Assembly: GCF_900163755.1 (NCBI RefSeq)
Contig: NZ_FUKI01000101.1
Location: 27,058 to 91,057, forward strand
Direction of reading: 5' to 3'
Origin: Crenothrix polyspora
GTDB lineage: Bacteria > Pseudomonadota > Gammaproteobacteria > Methylococcales > Methylomonadaceae
DNA length: 64,000 nucleotides
Program-made: the position numbers and the translations under genes
Shown here: piece after piece, positions 53,510 to 63,822 of the stretch
Position numbering within the stretch: the stretch's first letter is position 1
How the letters are laid out: each line of letters starts with the position of its first letter
Notes under the pieces: generated by a model
What the model saw: only the letters and a program-made list of their open reading frames with translations
Database searches by the model: none
What the model was told of the DNA's origin: nothing

Positions 53510-54673
53510 GTGAAAACACCCCATAAATCACAATTTCACTTTGATACCACCTTGGTGCTTATCTGTTTGGCGTTGTTGACGATTGGTTACATTATGGTGG
53601 TATCTTCATCGCTGCATTTGGGGTTAGAAATGTCTGGCAGCGTGTTCAGCTATCCACTCAAGCAATTGGCGCATATTTGCATTGGGGTTTGCGTTGGTGC
53701 TTGGCTGGCTACCATACCCATGCACAAGTGGGAAACAGCGGGGCCGTGGTTATTTATTGCGGGCTTGTTTTTGTTGGTGATTGTGTTGATACCAGGCTTG
53801 GGCGTTAAAGTTAATGGCAGTGTACGTTGGTTGTCTTTAGGCGGCCTTAGAATACAAGTTTCTGAGATTGTTAAGATTTTTGCTGTTGTTTATATTGCAG
53901 GCTATGTGACGCGCCACCAAGAGTCGGTTCGCGTATCGGCGTATGGCATTGTTAAGCCTTTAGCGTTATTTGCGCTAGCCTGTGTTTTGCTGTTATTAGA
54001 ACCCGATTTCGGCTCGTCTGTGGTTATTATTGTGATTGCGATGGGCGTGATGTTTTTGGGCGGTGCTAGATTATCGCAGTTTGTTATTTTATTGTCATTT
54101 TTGGCTACATTGGCCGCTTTATTAGTGTATTTTGCACCGTATCGCATGCAACGCATCACCAGTTTTAGAGACCCGTGGGCAGATCCTTTAAACAGCGGCT
54201 TTCAGTTAGTGCAAGCGTTAATTTCGTTTGGTCGTGGTGAATGGCTAGGCGTGGGTTTGGGCAATGGTATTCAAAAATTATTTTATTTACCCGAAGCGCA
54301 TACCGATTTTTTATTTTCGGTGATCGCTGAAGAGCTGGGTTTACTGGGTGTTGTGGTAGTGATTGGCCTGTTTGCCATGTTGGTATGGCGCATATTTAAA
54401 ATCGCAGAAGCAGCGGAAAAAGCCGGACAAGTATTCTCCGCGCTAATGGCGTATGGGCTGGGGATCTGGTTTGGTTTTCAGGCCTTTGTCAATATGGGCG
54501 TTAATATGGGTATATTGCCAACCAAGGGCTTGACATTGCCTTTTATGAGTTATGGCGGTGGCAGTATGATCAGCATGTGTTGTGCAATCGCGTTGTTATT
54601 TAGAATTTACAGTGAAGTCTATGAAATTAGTGCAAATACACCAAAAGAAAGGTCCCGATGGGTAAACGCATAG
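53510..54673 (+). CDS. ftsW: Septal peptidoglycan glycosyltransferase FtsW
   Basis: A SEDS-family polytopic membrane enzyme (about ten helices) that polymerises lipid II at the septum together with FtsI. Family segments: IPGLGVKVNGSVRWLSLGGL, LLLEPDFGSSVVIIVIAMGV, RMQRITSFRDPWADPLNSGF and the PEAHTDFLFSVIAEELGLLG loop, plus LTLPFMSYGGGSMI. I propose GTG at 53510 (KTPHKSQFHFDTTLVL), 387 residues; the frame is open upstream into murD, but those residues do not look like FtsW. It overlaps murG by 16 bases. Confidence 0.93.
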   Translation: MKTPHKSQFHFDTTLVLICLALLTIGYIMVVSSSLHLGLEMSGSVFSYPLKQLAHICIGVCVGAWLATIPMHKWETAGPWLFIAGLFLLVIVLIPGLGVKVNGSVRWLSLGGLRIQVSEIVKIFAVVYIAGYVTRHQESVRVSAYGIVKPLALFALACVLLLLEPDFGSSVVIIVIAMGVMFLGGARLSQFVILLSFLATLAALLVYFAPYRMQRITSFRDPWADPLNSGFQLVQALISFGRGEWLGVGLGNGIQKLFYLPEAHTDFLFSVIAEELGLLGVVVVIGLFAMLVWRIFKIAEAAEKAGQVFSALMAYGLGIWFGFQAFVNMGVNMGILPTKGLTLPFMSYGGGSMISMCCAIALLFRIYSEVYEISANTPKERSRWVNA

Positions 54674-55713
54674 TCATTATGGCGGGTGGTACGGGTGGGC
54701 ATGTATTTCCTGCGCTTGCGGTTGCGCAATTATTGCTGGAAAAAGATTGGCAAGTCAGTTGGCTAGGTACGCATAAAGGTTTGGAGAGCAAAGTTGTGCC
54801 AGAACATGGTATTGCTATTGATTGGCTGTCTGTGACCGGTGTACGTGGTAAAGGTGTGGTAGCGAAATTTAAGGCCGTGTTTATGCTGTTACGTGCGTGC
54901 ATCCAAGCCAGAGCTATATTGTTACAACGCAAACCCGATGTGGTGTTGGGTATGGGCGGCTTTGTGGCAGGTCCTGGCGGGCTAATGGCAAAGTTGTTAG
55001 GCATTCCATTAGTGATTCATGAGCAAAACCGCGTACCGGGCACAACTAACCGATTATTGGCTAAATTGGCCAATCAGGTGCTGGAGGCTTTCCCAAACAG
55101 TTTTAACAAAAAAGTTGGCGCAACCTGTACCGGTAACCCGCTCAGAAAGGCTTTTTTAACGATACCGGAACGGCCACACTGTAGCGATAAAACCGTGACC
55201 AATGTATTGGTTTTTGGCGGCAGCCAGGGTGCGCAAATATTAAATGAAATCGTCCCTGATGCAGTTACTCAGTTGGCCGATGTGCAAATCATTCATCAAA
55301 CCGGTGCGGTGATGTTTGAGCCAGTAAGAACCCGTTACCGCGCATTAAATGTTAAAGCCCATGTTACGGCATTTATCGATGATATGGTGGCCGCTTATCA
55401 ATGGGCGGATATTGTCATTTGTCGTTCAGGTGCTATGACAGTCAGTGAAGTGGCCGCAATGGGTGTTCCGGCTATTTTTATTCCATTACCTAGTGCGATT
55501 GATGATCACCAAGTCGCGAATGCCCGCTTTTTAACCGATGCGGGCGCAGGATTATTATTAATGCAAAAAGATTTAACACCAATGAGTTTAGCAAAAAAAA
55601 TGACTGAAGCCCTGGGGCAACTGGAGCTTATGCGCCAAGCAACAAAACAGTGCGCGCGCTTAGAAGCCACCGAAGTAGTAGCGGCGATTTGCATTGCTGA
55701 GGCCAAAGCATGA
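54658..55713 (+). CDS. murG: Lipid II-forming GlcNAc transferase MurG
   Basis: A 351-residue GT28 glycosyltransferase with N-terminal [20 protein letters not shown], the [11 protein letters not shown] loop and [16 protein letters not shown], and the C-terminal donor site [19 protein letters not shown] and [20 protein letters not shown]. It adds GlcNAc to lipid I on the cytoplasmic face of the inner membrane. The stop overlaps murC by four bases. Confidence 0.97.
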   Translation: MGKRIVIMAGGTGGHVFPALAVAQLLLEKDWQVSWLGTHKGLESKVVPEHGIAIDWLSVTGVRGKGVVAKFKAVFMLLRACIQARAILLQRKPDVVLGMGGFVAGPGGLMAKLLGIPLVIHEQNRVPGTTNRLLAKLANQVLEAFPNSFNKKVGATCTGNPLRKAFLTIPERPHCSDKTVTNVLVFGGSQGAQILNEIVPDAVTQLADVQIIHQTGAVMFEPVRTRYRALNVKAHVTAFIDDMVAAYQWADIVICRSGAMTVSEVAAMGVPAIFIPLPSAIDDHQVANARFLTDAGAGLLLMQKDLTPMSLAKKMTEALGQLELMRQATKQCARLEATEVVAAICIAEAKA

Positions 55714-57149
55714 GTGCTTCTTTTGGCAAAATGCCCACTGAAATGTTCGGTAATATTGAACGTATTCATTTTATCGGTATTGGCGGCACAGGAATGAGTG
55801 GCATCGCCGAGGTGTTGTTGAACTTGGGCTACAAAGTTTCCGGTTCTGATGTCAAGGAAAGTCCGGTAACGCAGCGCTTGGCAGCGCTTGGTGTAGTGGT
55901 CACTATCGGCCATCAGCGCCAAAATGTGGCGCAGGTTGATGTTGTCGTTGCATCCACTGCGATTGACCGCAGTAATGAAGAAATTGATGAAGCGTATTTA
56001 AACAGGATACCGGTTATTCCGCGTGCCGAAATGTTAGCGGAGTTGATGCGCTTTCGATTTGGTATTGCCGTGGCCGGTACGCATGGCAAAACCACGACGA
56101 CCAGTTTGGTCGCCAGTATTTTGGCTGAAGGTGGGCTTGATCCAACCTTTGTGATCGGTGGTCGCTTAAACAGTGCAGGCAGTAATGCCAAGTTAGGTTT
56201 GGGCAATTATCTGGTTGCTGAGGCTGATGAAAGTGATGCGTCATTTTTATACTTACAGCCCATGATAGCGATTGTGACCAATATTGATCAAGATCACATG
56301 GCCACTTATCAAAACAGCTATCAACGCTTAAAAGATACTTTTATTGAGTTTTTGCATCACCTGCCGTTTTATGGCTTGGCGGTGTTGTGTTTGGATGACG
56401 AAGGCGTGCGGGAAATTCTGCCGTTGTTGTCCAAGCCTATTGTCAGTTATGGCGTACATGAGAATGCCGATGTACGTGCTATTAATATTAAACAACAAGG
56501 CATGCAAACCCATTTTACTGTGATACGGCGGGGTGATTATGCGCCATTAGCGATCACTTTAAATATGCCAGGTTGGCATAATATGTTGAATTCGTTGGCA
56601 GCAATTGCGGTAGCCAGTCGTCTTAATGTAGATGATGCAGCGATTGTACAAAGTTTACAGGTCTTTAAAGGCGTGGGTCGACGCTTTCAGTTGAACGGTG
56701 ATTTACCCCTGGGTAACGGACAATTAACCTTTGTTGATGATTATGGTCACCACCCAAGAGAAATAGCAGCTACACTTGAAGCATTAAAGCAAGCGTGGCC
56801 AGAGCGACGCTCGGTAGTTATTTTTCAACCGCACCGCTACACCCGAACCCGCGACCTGTTTGAAGATTTCGTACATGTGTTATCCAGCGTTGATATACTG
56901 GTTTTGATGGATGTGTATTCTGCTGGAGAGACGGTTATTCCAGGAGCTGATGGCCGCGCTTTAAGCCGAGCAATCCGTATTCGTGGCCAAGTTGATCCGG
57001 TGTTTGTGGAAAACTGGGAAGATCTGCCGCGTTTACTGGCCGGCATTGTTAAAGCGGGTGATGTTTTAGTGACGATGGGTGCTGGTAATGTTGGGCATAT
57101 TGCAACACTATTACCCCAGTTGCTGGCCGAACAATTAATTGCAATATAA
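55710..57149 (+). CDS. murC: UDP-MurNAc:L-alanine ligase
   Basis: A 479-residue Mur ligase with [40 protein letters not shown] (ATP loop), [28 protein letters not shown] and [20 protein letters not shown]. It attaches the first amino acid of the stem peptide. ATGA overlap with murG; murB follows after a 13-base gap. Confidence 0.97.
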   Translation: MSASFGKMPTEMFGNIERIHFIGIGGTGMSGIAEVLLNLGYKVSGSDVKESPVTQRLAALGVVVTIGHQRQNVAQVDVVVASTAIDRSNEEIDEAYLNRIPVIPRAEMLAELMRFRFGIAVAGTHGKTTTTSLVASILAEGGLDPTFVIGGRLNSAGSNAKLGLGNYLVAEADESDASFLYLQPMIAIVTNIDQDHMATYQNSYQRLKDTFIEFLHHLPFYGLAVLCLDDEGVREILPLLSKPIVSYGVHENADVRAINIKQQGMQTHFTVIRRGDYAPLAITLNMPGWHNMLNSLAAIAVASRLNVDDAAIVQSLQVFKGVGRRFQLNGDLPLGNGQLTFVDDYGHHPREIAATLEALKQAWPERRSVVIFQPHRYTRTRDLFEDFVHVLSSVDILVLMDVYSAGETVIPGADGRALSRAIRIRGQVDPVFVENWEDLPRLLAGIVKAGDVLVTMGAGNVGHIATLLPQLLAEQLIAI

Positions 57150-57162
57150 CACGGTTGCTGAC

Positions 57163-58050
57163 ATGAATGGGCGTTTACTAAGCAATGAAAAATTGGCGAA
57201 ATACACCAGTTGGCGTGTGGGTGGTTTGGCAGATCAGATGTATATCCCCTTTGATCGTCAAGATTTAATTGAGTTTGTTAAAACTTTGCCTGCCAGTGAG
57301 CCGGTATTTTGGATGGGTTTGGGTAGTAATTTATTAGTCAGAGACGGCGGTATACGTGGCACGGTTATTAATACTAAAGGCCGCTTAAAAGAAATGCGCC
57401 GTGTTGATGATGTGGTGGTTTATATCGAAGCCGGTGTACCTTGTGCCCATGTGGCACGGTTTTGTGCTGAGCAAGGTTTGGTTGGGGCTGAGTTTCTGGC
57501 AGGAATTCCTGGCACTATGGGTGGTGCATTAAAGATGAACGCGGGCGCATTTGATGGGGAAACCTGGGCTATTGTGCAGGGTGTGGAAACCATAGATGCT
57601 TTCGGCCAAGTGGCACTGCGTCAACCAAGCGATTTTCAAGTCAGTTACCGTTCGGTAAAAGGTTTGGAGAATCAATGGTTTTTATCGGCGCATTTGGTGT
57701 TGCAATTGGGTGATGCCGGTATTAGCCAGCAAAAAATAAAAGGTTTATTAGAAAAACGTGCCAAAAGCCAGCCGACTAATCAACCCAGTTGCGGATCGGT
57801 GTTTAAAAACCCTGACGGTGATTATGCGGCACGCTTAATAGAGCACGCAGGCTTAAAGGGATTTACCATTGGCGGGGCGTGTGTATCTGAAAAACATGCT
57901 AATTTTATTGTTAATACCGGCAATGCTAAAGCTTCTGATATAGAAGCTTTAATTAAATACGTACAACGTAAAATTGAAGAATTACACGGTATTTTATTAC
58001 AGACAGAGGTGTGTGTGGTGGGAGAAAAATGCGAGGTTATCAGTGATTAA
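57163..58050 (+). CDS. murB: UDP-N-acetylenolpyruvoylglucosamine reductase
   Basis: A 295-residue type IIa-like FAD enzyme: YTSWRVGGLADQMYIPFDRQ, GLGSNLLVRDGGIRGTVI, GIPGTMGGALKMNAGAFDGE, and the catalytic-serine segment QPSCGSVFKNPDGDYAARLI, with EVCVVGEKCEV at the end. It reduces the enolpyruvyl group to make UDP-MurNAc. The frame is open from 57139 but the ATG at 57163 gives the normal N terminus. Overlaps ddl by eight bases. Confidence 0.95.
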   Translation: MNGRLLSNEKLAKYTSWRVGGLADQMYIPFDRQDLIEFVKTLPASEPVFWMGLGSNLLVRDGGIRGTVINTKGRLKEMRRVDDVVVYIEAGVPCAHVARFCAEQGLVGAEFLAGIPGTMGGALKMNAGAFDGETWAIVQGVETIDAFGQVALRQPSDFQVSYRSVKGLENQWFLSAHLVLQLGDAGISQQKIKGLLEKRAKSQPTNQPSCGSVFKNPDGDYAARLIEHAGLKGFTIGGACVSEKHANFIVNTGNAKASDIEALIKYVQRKIEELHGILLQTEVCVVGEKCEVISD

Positions 58051-58963
58051 AAGCCCTGAACAATTTGGTAAAGTGGCTGTATTAATGGGCGGCTTTGCTG
58101 CCGAGCGCGAAGTGTCTTTACGCAGTGGCGCAGCGGTTTTTGCAGCCTTACAGCGCCAAGGTATTGATGTTGTCGCCATTGATGTGAAAGACAGTGTGAT
58201 TAATGCTTTGGCGCACGTTAAAGTAGATCGAGTGTTTAATATCATTCATGGCCGTGGCGGTGAAGACGGTGTTTTACAAGGTGTTTTGCAAGTGCTGGGC
58301 ATACCTTATACCGGTAGCGGTGTATTAGCCTCGGCATTGAGCATGGATAAGCTCAGAACCAAATTGTGCTGGCAAGGTTATGGCTTGCCAACGCCAAAAT
58401 GGTATGTGCTTAAAGATGAAAGTGATATTGAGGCGTGTATTGAAAAATTAGCTTTCCCTGTGATTGTCAAGCCCGCTCAAGAAGGTTCTAGCATCGGTAT
58501 GAGCAAGGCAAAAAATCGTGATGAACTCTTAAAGTCTTTGCAAGTGGCATCGAAATACGATTGTGATGTGTATGCGGAAGCTTGGGTAACCGGTAAAGAA
58601 TATACAGTTGCGCTATTAAACGGTGTTGCATTACCCGCAATACGTCTAGAAACACCCAATGAATTTTATGATTATGAAGCGAAGTATAACGCCACGACAA
58701 CGCAATACCATTGCCCTTGTGGTTTAAGTGCCGAGCAAGAGCTGCAATTACAGCAGCTTGCTGTTAAGGCGAGCCAGGTTGTTGGTGTAAAAGGCTGGTC
58801 CAGAGTGGATGTGTTTATTGATCATAGCGGTGAGGCGCAGCTCATTGAAATTAATACCGTGCCAGGTATGACGGATCATAGCTTGGTACCAATGGCAGCA
58901 AAACAAGCGGGCATCTCGTTTGAGCAATTGGTGTGGCGTATTTTGGAAACCAGTATCGAGTAA
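58043..58963 (+). CDS. ddl: D-alanine--D-alanine ligase
   Basis: An ATP-grasp ligase. Starting at GTG 58043 (IKSPEQFGKVAVLMGG) it has 306 residues, exactly the length of E. coli DdlB. Signatures are GGFAAEREVSLRSGAAV, IIHGRGGEDGVLQGVLQVLG, VKPAQEGSSIGMSKAKN, and the Mg-binding IEINTVPGMTDHSLVPMAAK. The upstream frame to 57974 lies inside murB and is not expected to be used. One-base overlap with ftsQ. Confidence 0.95.
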   Translation: MIKSPEQFGKVAVLMGGFAAEREVSLRSGAAVFAALQRQGIDVVAIDVKDSVINALAHVKVDRVFNIIHGRGGEDGVLQGVLQVLGIPYTGSGVLASALSMDKLRTKLCWQGYGLPTPKWYVLKDESDIEACIEKLAFPVIVKPAQEGSSIGMSKAKNRDELLKSLQVASKYDCDVYAEAWVTGKEYTVALLNGVALPAIRLETPNEFYDYEAKYNATTTQYHCPCGLSAEQELQLQQLAVKASQVVGVKGWSRVDVFIDHSGEAQLIEINTVPGMTDHSLVPMAAKQAGISFEQLVWRILETSIE

Positions 58964-59724
58964 TGGACAGTGTTAGCAGCAAAATTTGGTTTATTGCAAT
59001 CTTGTTGTTGACTGCTGGGTTGTCGGTTATTGGGCGTAATGCTGTAGAGAAAAAAATAAAACAGTCTTTTCCTATCCGTTATGTGAGAACGGAAGGTGTA
59101 TTTCAATATTTGTCTAAAGATGAGGTGAAAGCTGTCTTGCAGCCACAAGTTAGTACAGATTTTTTTGATGTGGATATGCAATCAATTCAAGACACAGTAG
59201 CATCTTTGCCGTGGGTTAAAGCGGCAACTGTTGCGCGGATATGGCCAGATACCATTGATATAAAAGTCCATGAAAAAAAAGCCTATGTTCGTTGGGGGAA
59301 AAAGAGTTTAATTACCGAGCGTGGCGATATATTCACCCCTAAAAATATTGATGCATTTCACGATCTGTTGATTATTGAAGGACCAGTACAGCAACAAAAA
59401 AAAGTATTGGAAGTTATGAAAGGCATTAAAACGGCATTGGCAGATCAGTCTATGGAGTTGGCAGAATTTAATATCAGCGAGCGCTGGACATGGAAAATAA
59501 AATTAAAAAGTGGTATGCAGATAGTGATGGGACGTAACGAGCCTTTAAAAAAATTGCAACGTTTTTTAAAGACAGTGCCTATCTTAGGACAGGATAAAAT
59601 CAATGCAATAGACGTTGTTGATCTAAGATATCTTAATGGTTATGCAGTTTCATGGAAGCCTGACATCGTCGAAATTGACTGGCTAAACCCAACAGACGTA
59701 CCCAATAATAAAATCAATGAATAA
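58963..59724 (+). CDS. ftsQ: Cell division protein FtsQ
   Basis: A 253-residue bitopic protein with one membrane helix (IWFIAILLLTAGLSVIG), a POTRA domain (FPIRYVRTEGVFQYLSKDEV and VASLPWVKAATVARIWPDTI), and the beta domain ending LRYLNGYAVSWK. It bridges FtsL/FtsB and the early division proteins. The ATG at 58963 shares a base with the ddl stop codon; 29 bases separate it from ftsA. Confidence 0.94.
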   Translation: MDSVSSKIWFIAILLLTAGLSVIGRNAVEKKIKQSFPIRYVRTEGVFQYLSKDEVKAVLQPQVSTDFFDVDMQSIQDTVASLPWVKAATVARIWPDTIDIKVHEKKAYVRWGKKSLITERGDIFTPKNIDAFHDLLIIEGPVQQQKKVLEVMKGIKTALADQSMELAEFNISERWTWKIKLKSGMQIVMGRNEPLKKLQRFLKTVPILGQDKINAIDVVDLRYLNGYAVSWKPDIVEIDWLNPTDVPNNKINE

Positions 59725-59753
59725 TCCAAAAGAACGCGAGACAGAGTGGGAAA

Positions 59754-60977
59754 ATGGCAAAAAGAACAGAGCGAAATTTAATCGTCGGGCTTGATATTGG
59801 CACTACAAAAGTTGCAGCGATTGTTGGAGAAATCAGTAGTGATGGTAATATAGAGGTCATCGGTATTGGCACGGCCCCCTCGCGGGGACTGAAGAAAGGC
59901 GTTGTAGTAAACTTAGAGTCCACAGTACAGTCAATTCAGCGCGCTATAGAAGAAGCAGAGCTTATGGCGGGATGTCAGATTAAGTCTGTGTTTGCAGGGA
60001 TTGCAGGCAGCCATATCCGCAGTCTTAATTCGCACGGCATTGTAGCCATCAAAGACAAAGAGGTCACGCAATATGACATTGATCGTGTTATCGACTCTGC
60101 GCGTGCCGTGGCTATTCCTGCCGATCAAAAGATTTTACATATTTTACCGCAAGAGTTTGTTATTGATCTTCAAGATGGCATAAAAGAACCGATTGGTATG
60201 TCCGGTATTCGTCTTGAAGCTAAAGTGCATATGGTGACTGGCAGTGTCAGTGCCGCACAAAATATTATTAAATGTATTCGGCGTTGCAATCTGGAAGTGG
60301 ATGATATTGTACTGGAGCAATTAGCCTCGTGTAACTCGGTGCTGGCAGAAGATGAAAAAGACTTAGGTGTCTGTTTAGTGGATATTGGCGGAGGTACTAC
60401 GGACATTGCTATTTTTGTTGAAGGCGCTATCAAGCACACCGCTGTTATCCCTATTGCTGGCGATCAAGTGACTAATGATATTGCCGTCGCTTTGCGCACA
60501 CCGACCATTAATGCGGAAGATATTAAGAAAAAATATGCTTGCGCGTTAACACAATTAGCCAGTGCGGATGGCGTTATTGAAGTTCCTAGTATTGGTGATA
60601 GAGCGCCGCGCAGAATTTCGACACAAAATTTAGCTGAAATAATAGAACCGCGTTATGAAGAATTATTACTATTAGTTCAGGCAGAATTAAGACGCAGTGG
60701 CTATGAAGATATGATTGCCGCAGGCATTGTATTAACAGGAGGTAGTTCAAAGGTTATGGGCTTGGCCGAGTTAGCGGAAGAAATTTTTCACATGCCAGTA
60801 CGCATGGGATGTCCGCAGAACGTGACAGGGCTAATAGAAGTGGTACGAAATCCAATACATTCAACAGGAGTTGGATTATTAATGTATGGTAAAGATTATC
60901 AGGGTGGCAGAAGTATAGACACTGAAGAGTCTGGATTTTTTGCCAAAATGAAAGGCTGGTTTCAAGGTAATTTTTAA
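59754..60977 (+). CDS. ftsA: Cell division protein FtsA
   Basis: A 407-residue actin-like ATPase that tethers FtsZ to the membrane. N-terminal phosphate loop LIVGLDIGTTKVAAIVGE, the 1C domain with HIRSLNSHGIVAIKDKEVTQ, phosphate 2 CLVDIGGGTTDIAIFVEG, the adenosine motif IVLTGGSSKVMGL, and a C-terminal amphipathic helix (GFFAKMKGWFQGNF) for membrane binding. ftsZ starts 28 bases later. Confidence 0.97.
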   Translation: MAKRTERNLIVGLDIGTTKVAAIVGEISSDGNIEVIGIGTAPSRGLKKGVVVNLESTVQSIQRAIEEAELMAGCQIKSVFAGIAGSHIRSLNSHGIVAIKDKEVTQYDIDRVIDSARAVAIPADQKILHILPQEFVIDLQDGIKEPIGMSGIRLEAKVHMVTGSVSAAQNIIKCIRRCNLEVDDIVLEQLASCNSVLAEDEKDLGVCLVDIGGGTTDIAIFVEGAIKHTAVIPIAGDQVTNDIAVALRTPTINAEDIKKKYACALTQLASADGVIEVPSIGDRAPRRISTQNLAEIIEPRYEELLLLVQAELRRSGYEDMIAAGIVLTGGSSKVMGLAELAEEIFHMPVRMGCPQNVTGLIEVVRNPIHSTGVGLLMYGKDYQGGRSIDTEESGFFAKMKGWFQGNF

Positions 60978-61005
60978 TAGTTTGCAGATTAACGGAGCAG
61001 CGACA

Positions 61006-62166
61006 ATGGCGTATGAATTAGTGGACATGTGTACCGAAACCGCAGTCATTAAGGTGATCGGTGTGGGCGGTGGCGGCGGTAACGCTGTACACCATATGGT
61101 GAGTAGTAGCATTCAAGGTGTTGAATTTATCTGTGCAAACACTGATGCACAAGCGTTAAGAAAGTTGGATACGGGCACTATTATTCAGCTGGGTGTTGAG
61201 CTGACCAAAGGCTTAGGGGCGGGTACTAATCCTGAGGTGGGCAGAATGGCTGCTGAAGAAAATAAAGACCGCATTAAAGAAGTGATTAATGGCGCGGATA
61301 TGGTGTTTTTAACCGCAGGCATGGGCGGCGGTACCGGTACCGGTGCTATTGCTGTCATTGCAGAAATCGCCAAAGAAATGGGTATTTTGACAGTGGCCGT
61401 GGTAACCAAGCCATTTACCTTTGAGGGCAAAAAGAAACAAGCGATTGCAGAACAAGGCATTGCTGAGCTTGAAAAGTATGTTGACTCGTTGATTACCATC
61501 CCTAATCAAAAATTATTGCCGGTATTGGGTGATAAAGTATCTTTAATGAATGCTTTTAAAGCGGCCAATGATGTGTTATTGGATGCGGTGCAAGGTATTA
61601 CTGATTTAATTGTACATCCGGGTATGATTAACGTTGACTTTGCTGACGTTAGAACAGTAATGTCTGGCATGGGAGCCGCTATTATGGGCACTGGTTCAGC
61701 TGTGGGTGATCACCGTGCGCGTGAAGCCGCTGAAAAAGCTATTGCGTGTCCTTTATTAGAAGATATTAATTTGCAAGGTGCGCGGGGTATTTTGGTTAAT
61801 ATCTCCGCATCGGATATGAGTATTGCCGAATTTAATGAAGTGGGCGAGATCGTACATGAATTTGCTTCGGAAGATGCCATTATCAAAATTGGTACAGCGA
61901 TTGATCCTGATTTAGGTGATGAAATAAAAGTCACTGTTGTTGCGACAGGTATGGGTTCTCCTGCGCAAGTGGCCGTTAAAGCGACCAATAATTTAATCAG
62001 AAAAGCCGCTGCCGGTGAAGTAAATTATGGTGTATTAGATACGCCGACGGTAATTCGTCAAAACAAACCTGAAACCAGAGAGTCACGCTTTGGTGCGCAG
62101 CTTAAAAAAGATATGGATTTGGATTATCTGGATATTCCAGCCTTTTTAAGACGACAAGCCGATTAG
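61006..62166 (+). CDS. ftsZ: Cell division GTPase FtsZ
   Basis: The 386-residue tubulin homologue that forms the Z ring. GTP site IKVIGVGGGGGNAVHHMV, tubulin signature GGGTGTGAIAVIAEIA, synergy-loop NVDFADVRTVMSGMGAAIMG, and the conserved C-terminal peptide DYLDIPAFLRRQAD that binds FtsA and ZipA. I chose the ATG at 61006 (MAYELVDMCTETAVIKV), with GGAGC upstream; the frame is open eight codons earlier. Confidence 0.98.
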   Translation: MAYELVDMCTETAVIKVIGVGGGGGNAVHHMVSSSIQGVEFICANTDAQALRKLDTGTIIQLGVELTKGLGAGTNPEVGRMAAEENKDRIKEVINGADMVFLTAGMGGGTGTGAIAVIAEIAKEMGILTVAVVTKPFTFEGKKKQAIAEQGIAELEKYVDSLITIPNQKLLPVLGDKVSLMNAFKAANDVLLDAVQGITDLIVHPGMINVDFADVRTVMSGMGAAIMGTGSAVGDHRAREAAEKAIACPLLEDINLQGARGILVNISASDMSIAEFNEVGEIVHEFASEDAIIKIGTAIDPDLGDEIKVTVVATGMGSPAQVAVKATNNLIRKAAAGEVNYGVLDTPTVIRQNKPETRESRFGAQLKKDMDLDYLDIPAFLRRQAD

Positions 62167-62256
62167 TTATTTGTAAAAACTCTTCAATCTCTGTAATGTG
62201 GCTGATTATGGTAAAATCTTCATCTATTTCATCCCTTTACTTGGTGATATCATCCT

Positions 62257-63177
62257 ATGATTAAACAAAGAACATTAAGAAATACCATCAGAGCTACAGG
62301 TGTTGGCTTGCATACCGGCGATAAGGTGTATTTAACCTTACGGCCGAGTGACGCTGACACAGGTATTCGGTTTCGGCGCGTGGATTTGGATGTTCCTGTG
62401 ATTATTAAAGCGTCACCAGACAATGTAGGAGAAACAGTGTTGTCGACAACACTGGTGTCTGGTGATGTTAAAATATCGACAATAGAACATTTATTGTCGG
62501 CATTTGCAGGTTTAGGGATAGATAATGCGCTTATTGATGTCAGTGCCGCAGAAGTGCCCATTATGGATGGTAGTGCGGGGCCGTTTGTGTTTTTATTGCA
62601 ATCTGCGGGTATTGAAGAACAAAATAGCCCAAAGCAATACATGCGTATTAAACGCAGCGTACGTGTTGAAGACGGTGATAAATGGGCGGCCTTTGAACCC
62701 TTTGATGGTTTTAAAGTGACATTTACTATCGATTTTGAGCACCCTGCGTTTGAAGAGCATGTTAAAACCGCAACAATGGATTTTTCGTCAACTACTTTTG
62801 TTAAAGAAGTGAGCCGAGCCAGAACCTTTGGTTTTATGAAAGATATTGATATGTTACGTCAAAACAACCTTGCTTTAGGCGGTAGCTTAGAAAATGCTAT
62901 CGTGGTTGATGATGTCAAGATTCTCAATGAAGATGGTTTACGTTATGCCGATGAATTTGTTAAACACAAAATTCTTGATGCGATTGGTGATTTGTATTTA
63001 TTAGGCTACAGCCTAATTGGTGAATTTACCGGCTATAAATCGGGGCATGGCTTAAATAATAAGCTATTACGCACCTTGCTTAATGATACCGAAGCCTGGG
63101 AAATGATTACTTACGAAGAAAATGAAGCACCGATTTCTTTTATGCGCTCAGCAGAAACGCCGCGCAGCGCTGCATGA
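62257..63177 (+). CDS. lpxC: UDP-3-O-acyl-N-acetylglucosamine deacetylase LpxC
   Basis: A 306-residue zinc deacetylase, first committed step of lipid A synthesis. [20 protein letters not shown] at the start, the zinc His in [76 protein letters not shown] (His and Asp ligands) and the catalytic [13 protein letters not shown]. It follows ftsZ after 90 bases, as in many gammaproteobacteria, and likely has its own promoter there. Confidence 0.97.
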   Translation: MIKQRTLRNTIRATGVGLHTGDKVYLTLRPSDADTGIRFRRVDLDVPVIIKASPDNVGETVLSTTLVSGDVKISTIEHLLSAFAGLGIDNALIDVSAAEVPIMDGSAGPFVFLLQSAGIEEQNSPKQYMRIKRSVRVEDGDKWAAFEPFDGFKVTFTIDFEHPAFEEHVKTATMDFSSTTFVKEVSRARTFGFMKDIDMLRQNNLALGGSLENAIVVDDVKILNEDGLRYADEFVKHKILDAIGDLYLLGYSLIGEFTGYKSGHGLNNKLLRTLLNDTEAWEMITYEENEAPISFMRSAETPRSAA

Positions 63178-63181
63178 AATT

Positions 63182-63619
63182 TTAAAGCGCGGATTTACCG
63201 GATAAACGGGTCAGCGTGTCACTGAGTTTTAGTAATGCGGTTTTTAATTGATCATCCTGAGCCCTGTCGCTATACGATCTTAGGAGCTCAATTTTTTCTA
63301 TGGAAGGCAGGGTGGCTTTGCGAATTACGGTATCGGCAAGTCCAGGTTTGACCATTATTTTAATTTGAACAGTAGCTATTGCACCGGCTGCTGCAATAAT
63401 ACTCGCATTGTAAAAACGCAGTTGCGATGCCGCATTAGCAGAATAGCTATAAAGTAGCAGCGTTTTATCATTTATGACGCAATGTGCAACTTGCTTGGCT
63501 AATATTGTGGGTAATACTGCTTTAATTTGTTGTGTCAGCTGTCGTTGCGCGTTAATTTTATAGTGCAGCTGATTCAACGTTCTACTGTGTAAGTGAGTGA
63601 TGGATTTAAACGTAGACAT
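63182..63619 (-). CDS. dciA: DUF721 protein, DciA-type helicase-loading factor
   Basis: A 145-residue protein with the N-terminal DUF721 domain pattern (LNQLHYKINAQRQLTQQIKA, then VLPTILAKQVAHCVINDKTL and QLRFYNASII). DciA is the ancestral DnaB helicase loader in bacteria lacking DnaC. Its gene lies next to lpxC in Pseudomonas, and here too it is convergent with lpxC with a 4-base gap, which supports the call. The C-terminal region is helical and less conserved. Confidence 0.82.
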   Translation of the reverse strand: MSTFKSITHLHSRTLNQLHYKINAQRQLTQQIKAVLPTILAKQVAHCVINDKTLLLYSYSANAASQLRFYNASIIAAAGAIATVQIKIMVKPGLADTVIRKATLPSIEKIELLRSYSDRAQDDQLKTALLKLSDTLTRLSGKSAL

Positions 63620-63822
63620 TTTTTAGCTCAAGATGACGGGTAATGTGGCGTGGTGTATTGAAGTTAATCATGCTATGTCTAAAATATCCAGAGAAAAGTC
63701 AAAAAACAGGCGTATAAACTCACATTGAGCGGCTACCCTCCCGTTAAATTTTGATTTAGACTTAAGTGCCGACTTGTCATTTAATTAGGCACAGAAAAAT
63801 AACTCAAAACACGGGGGCAAGC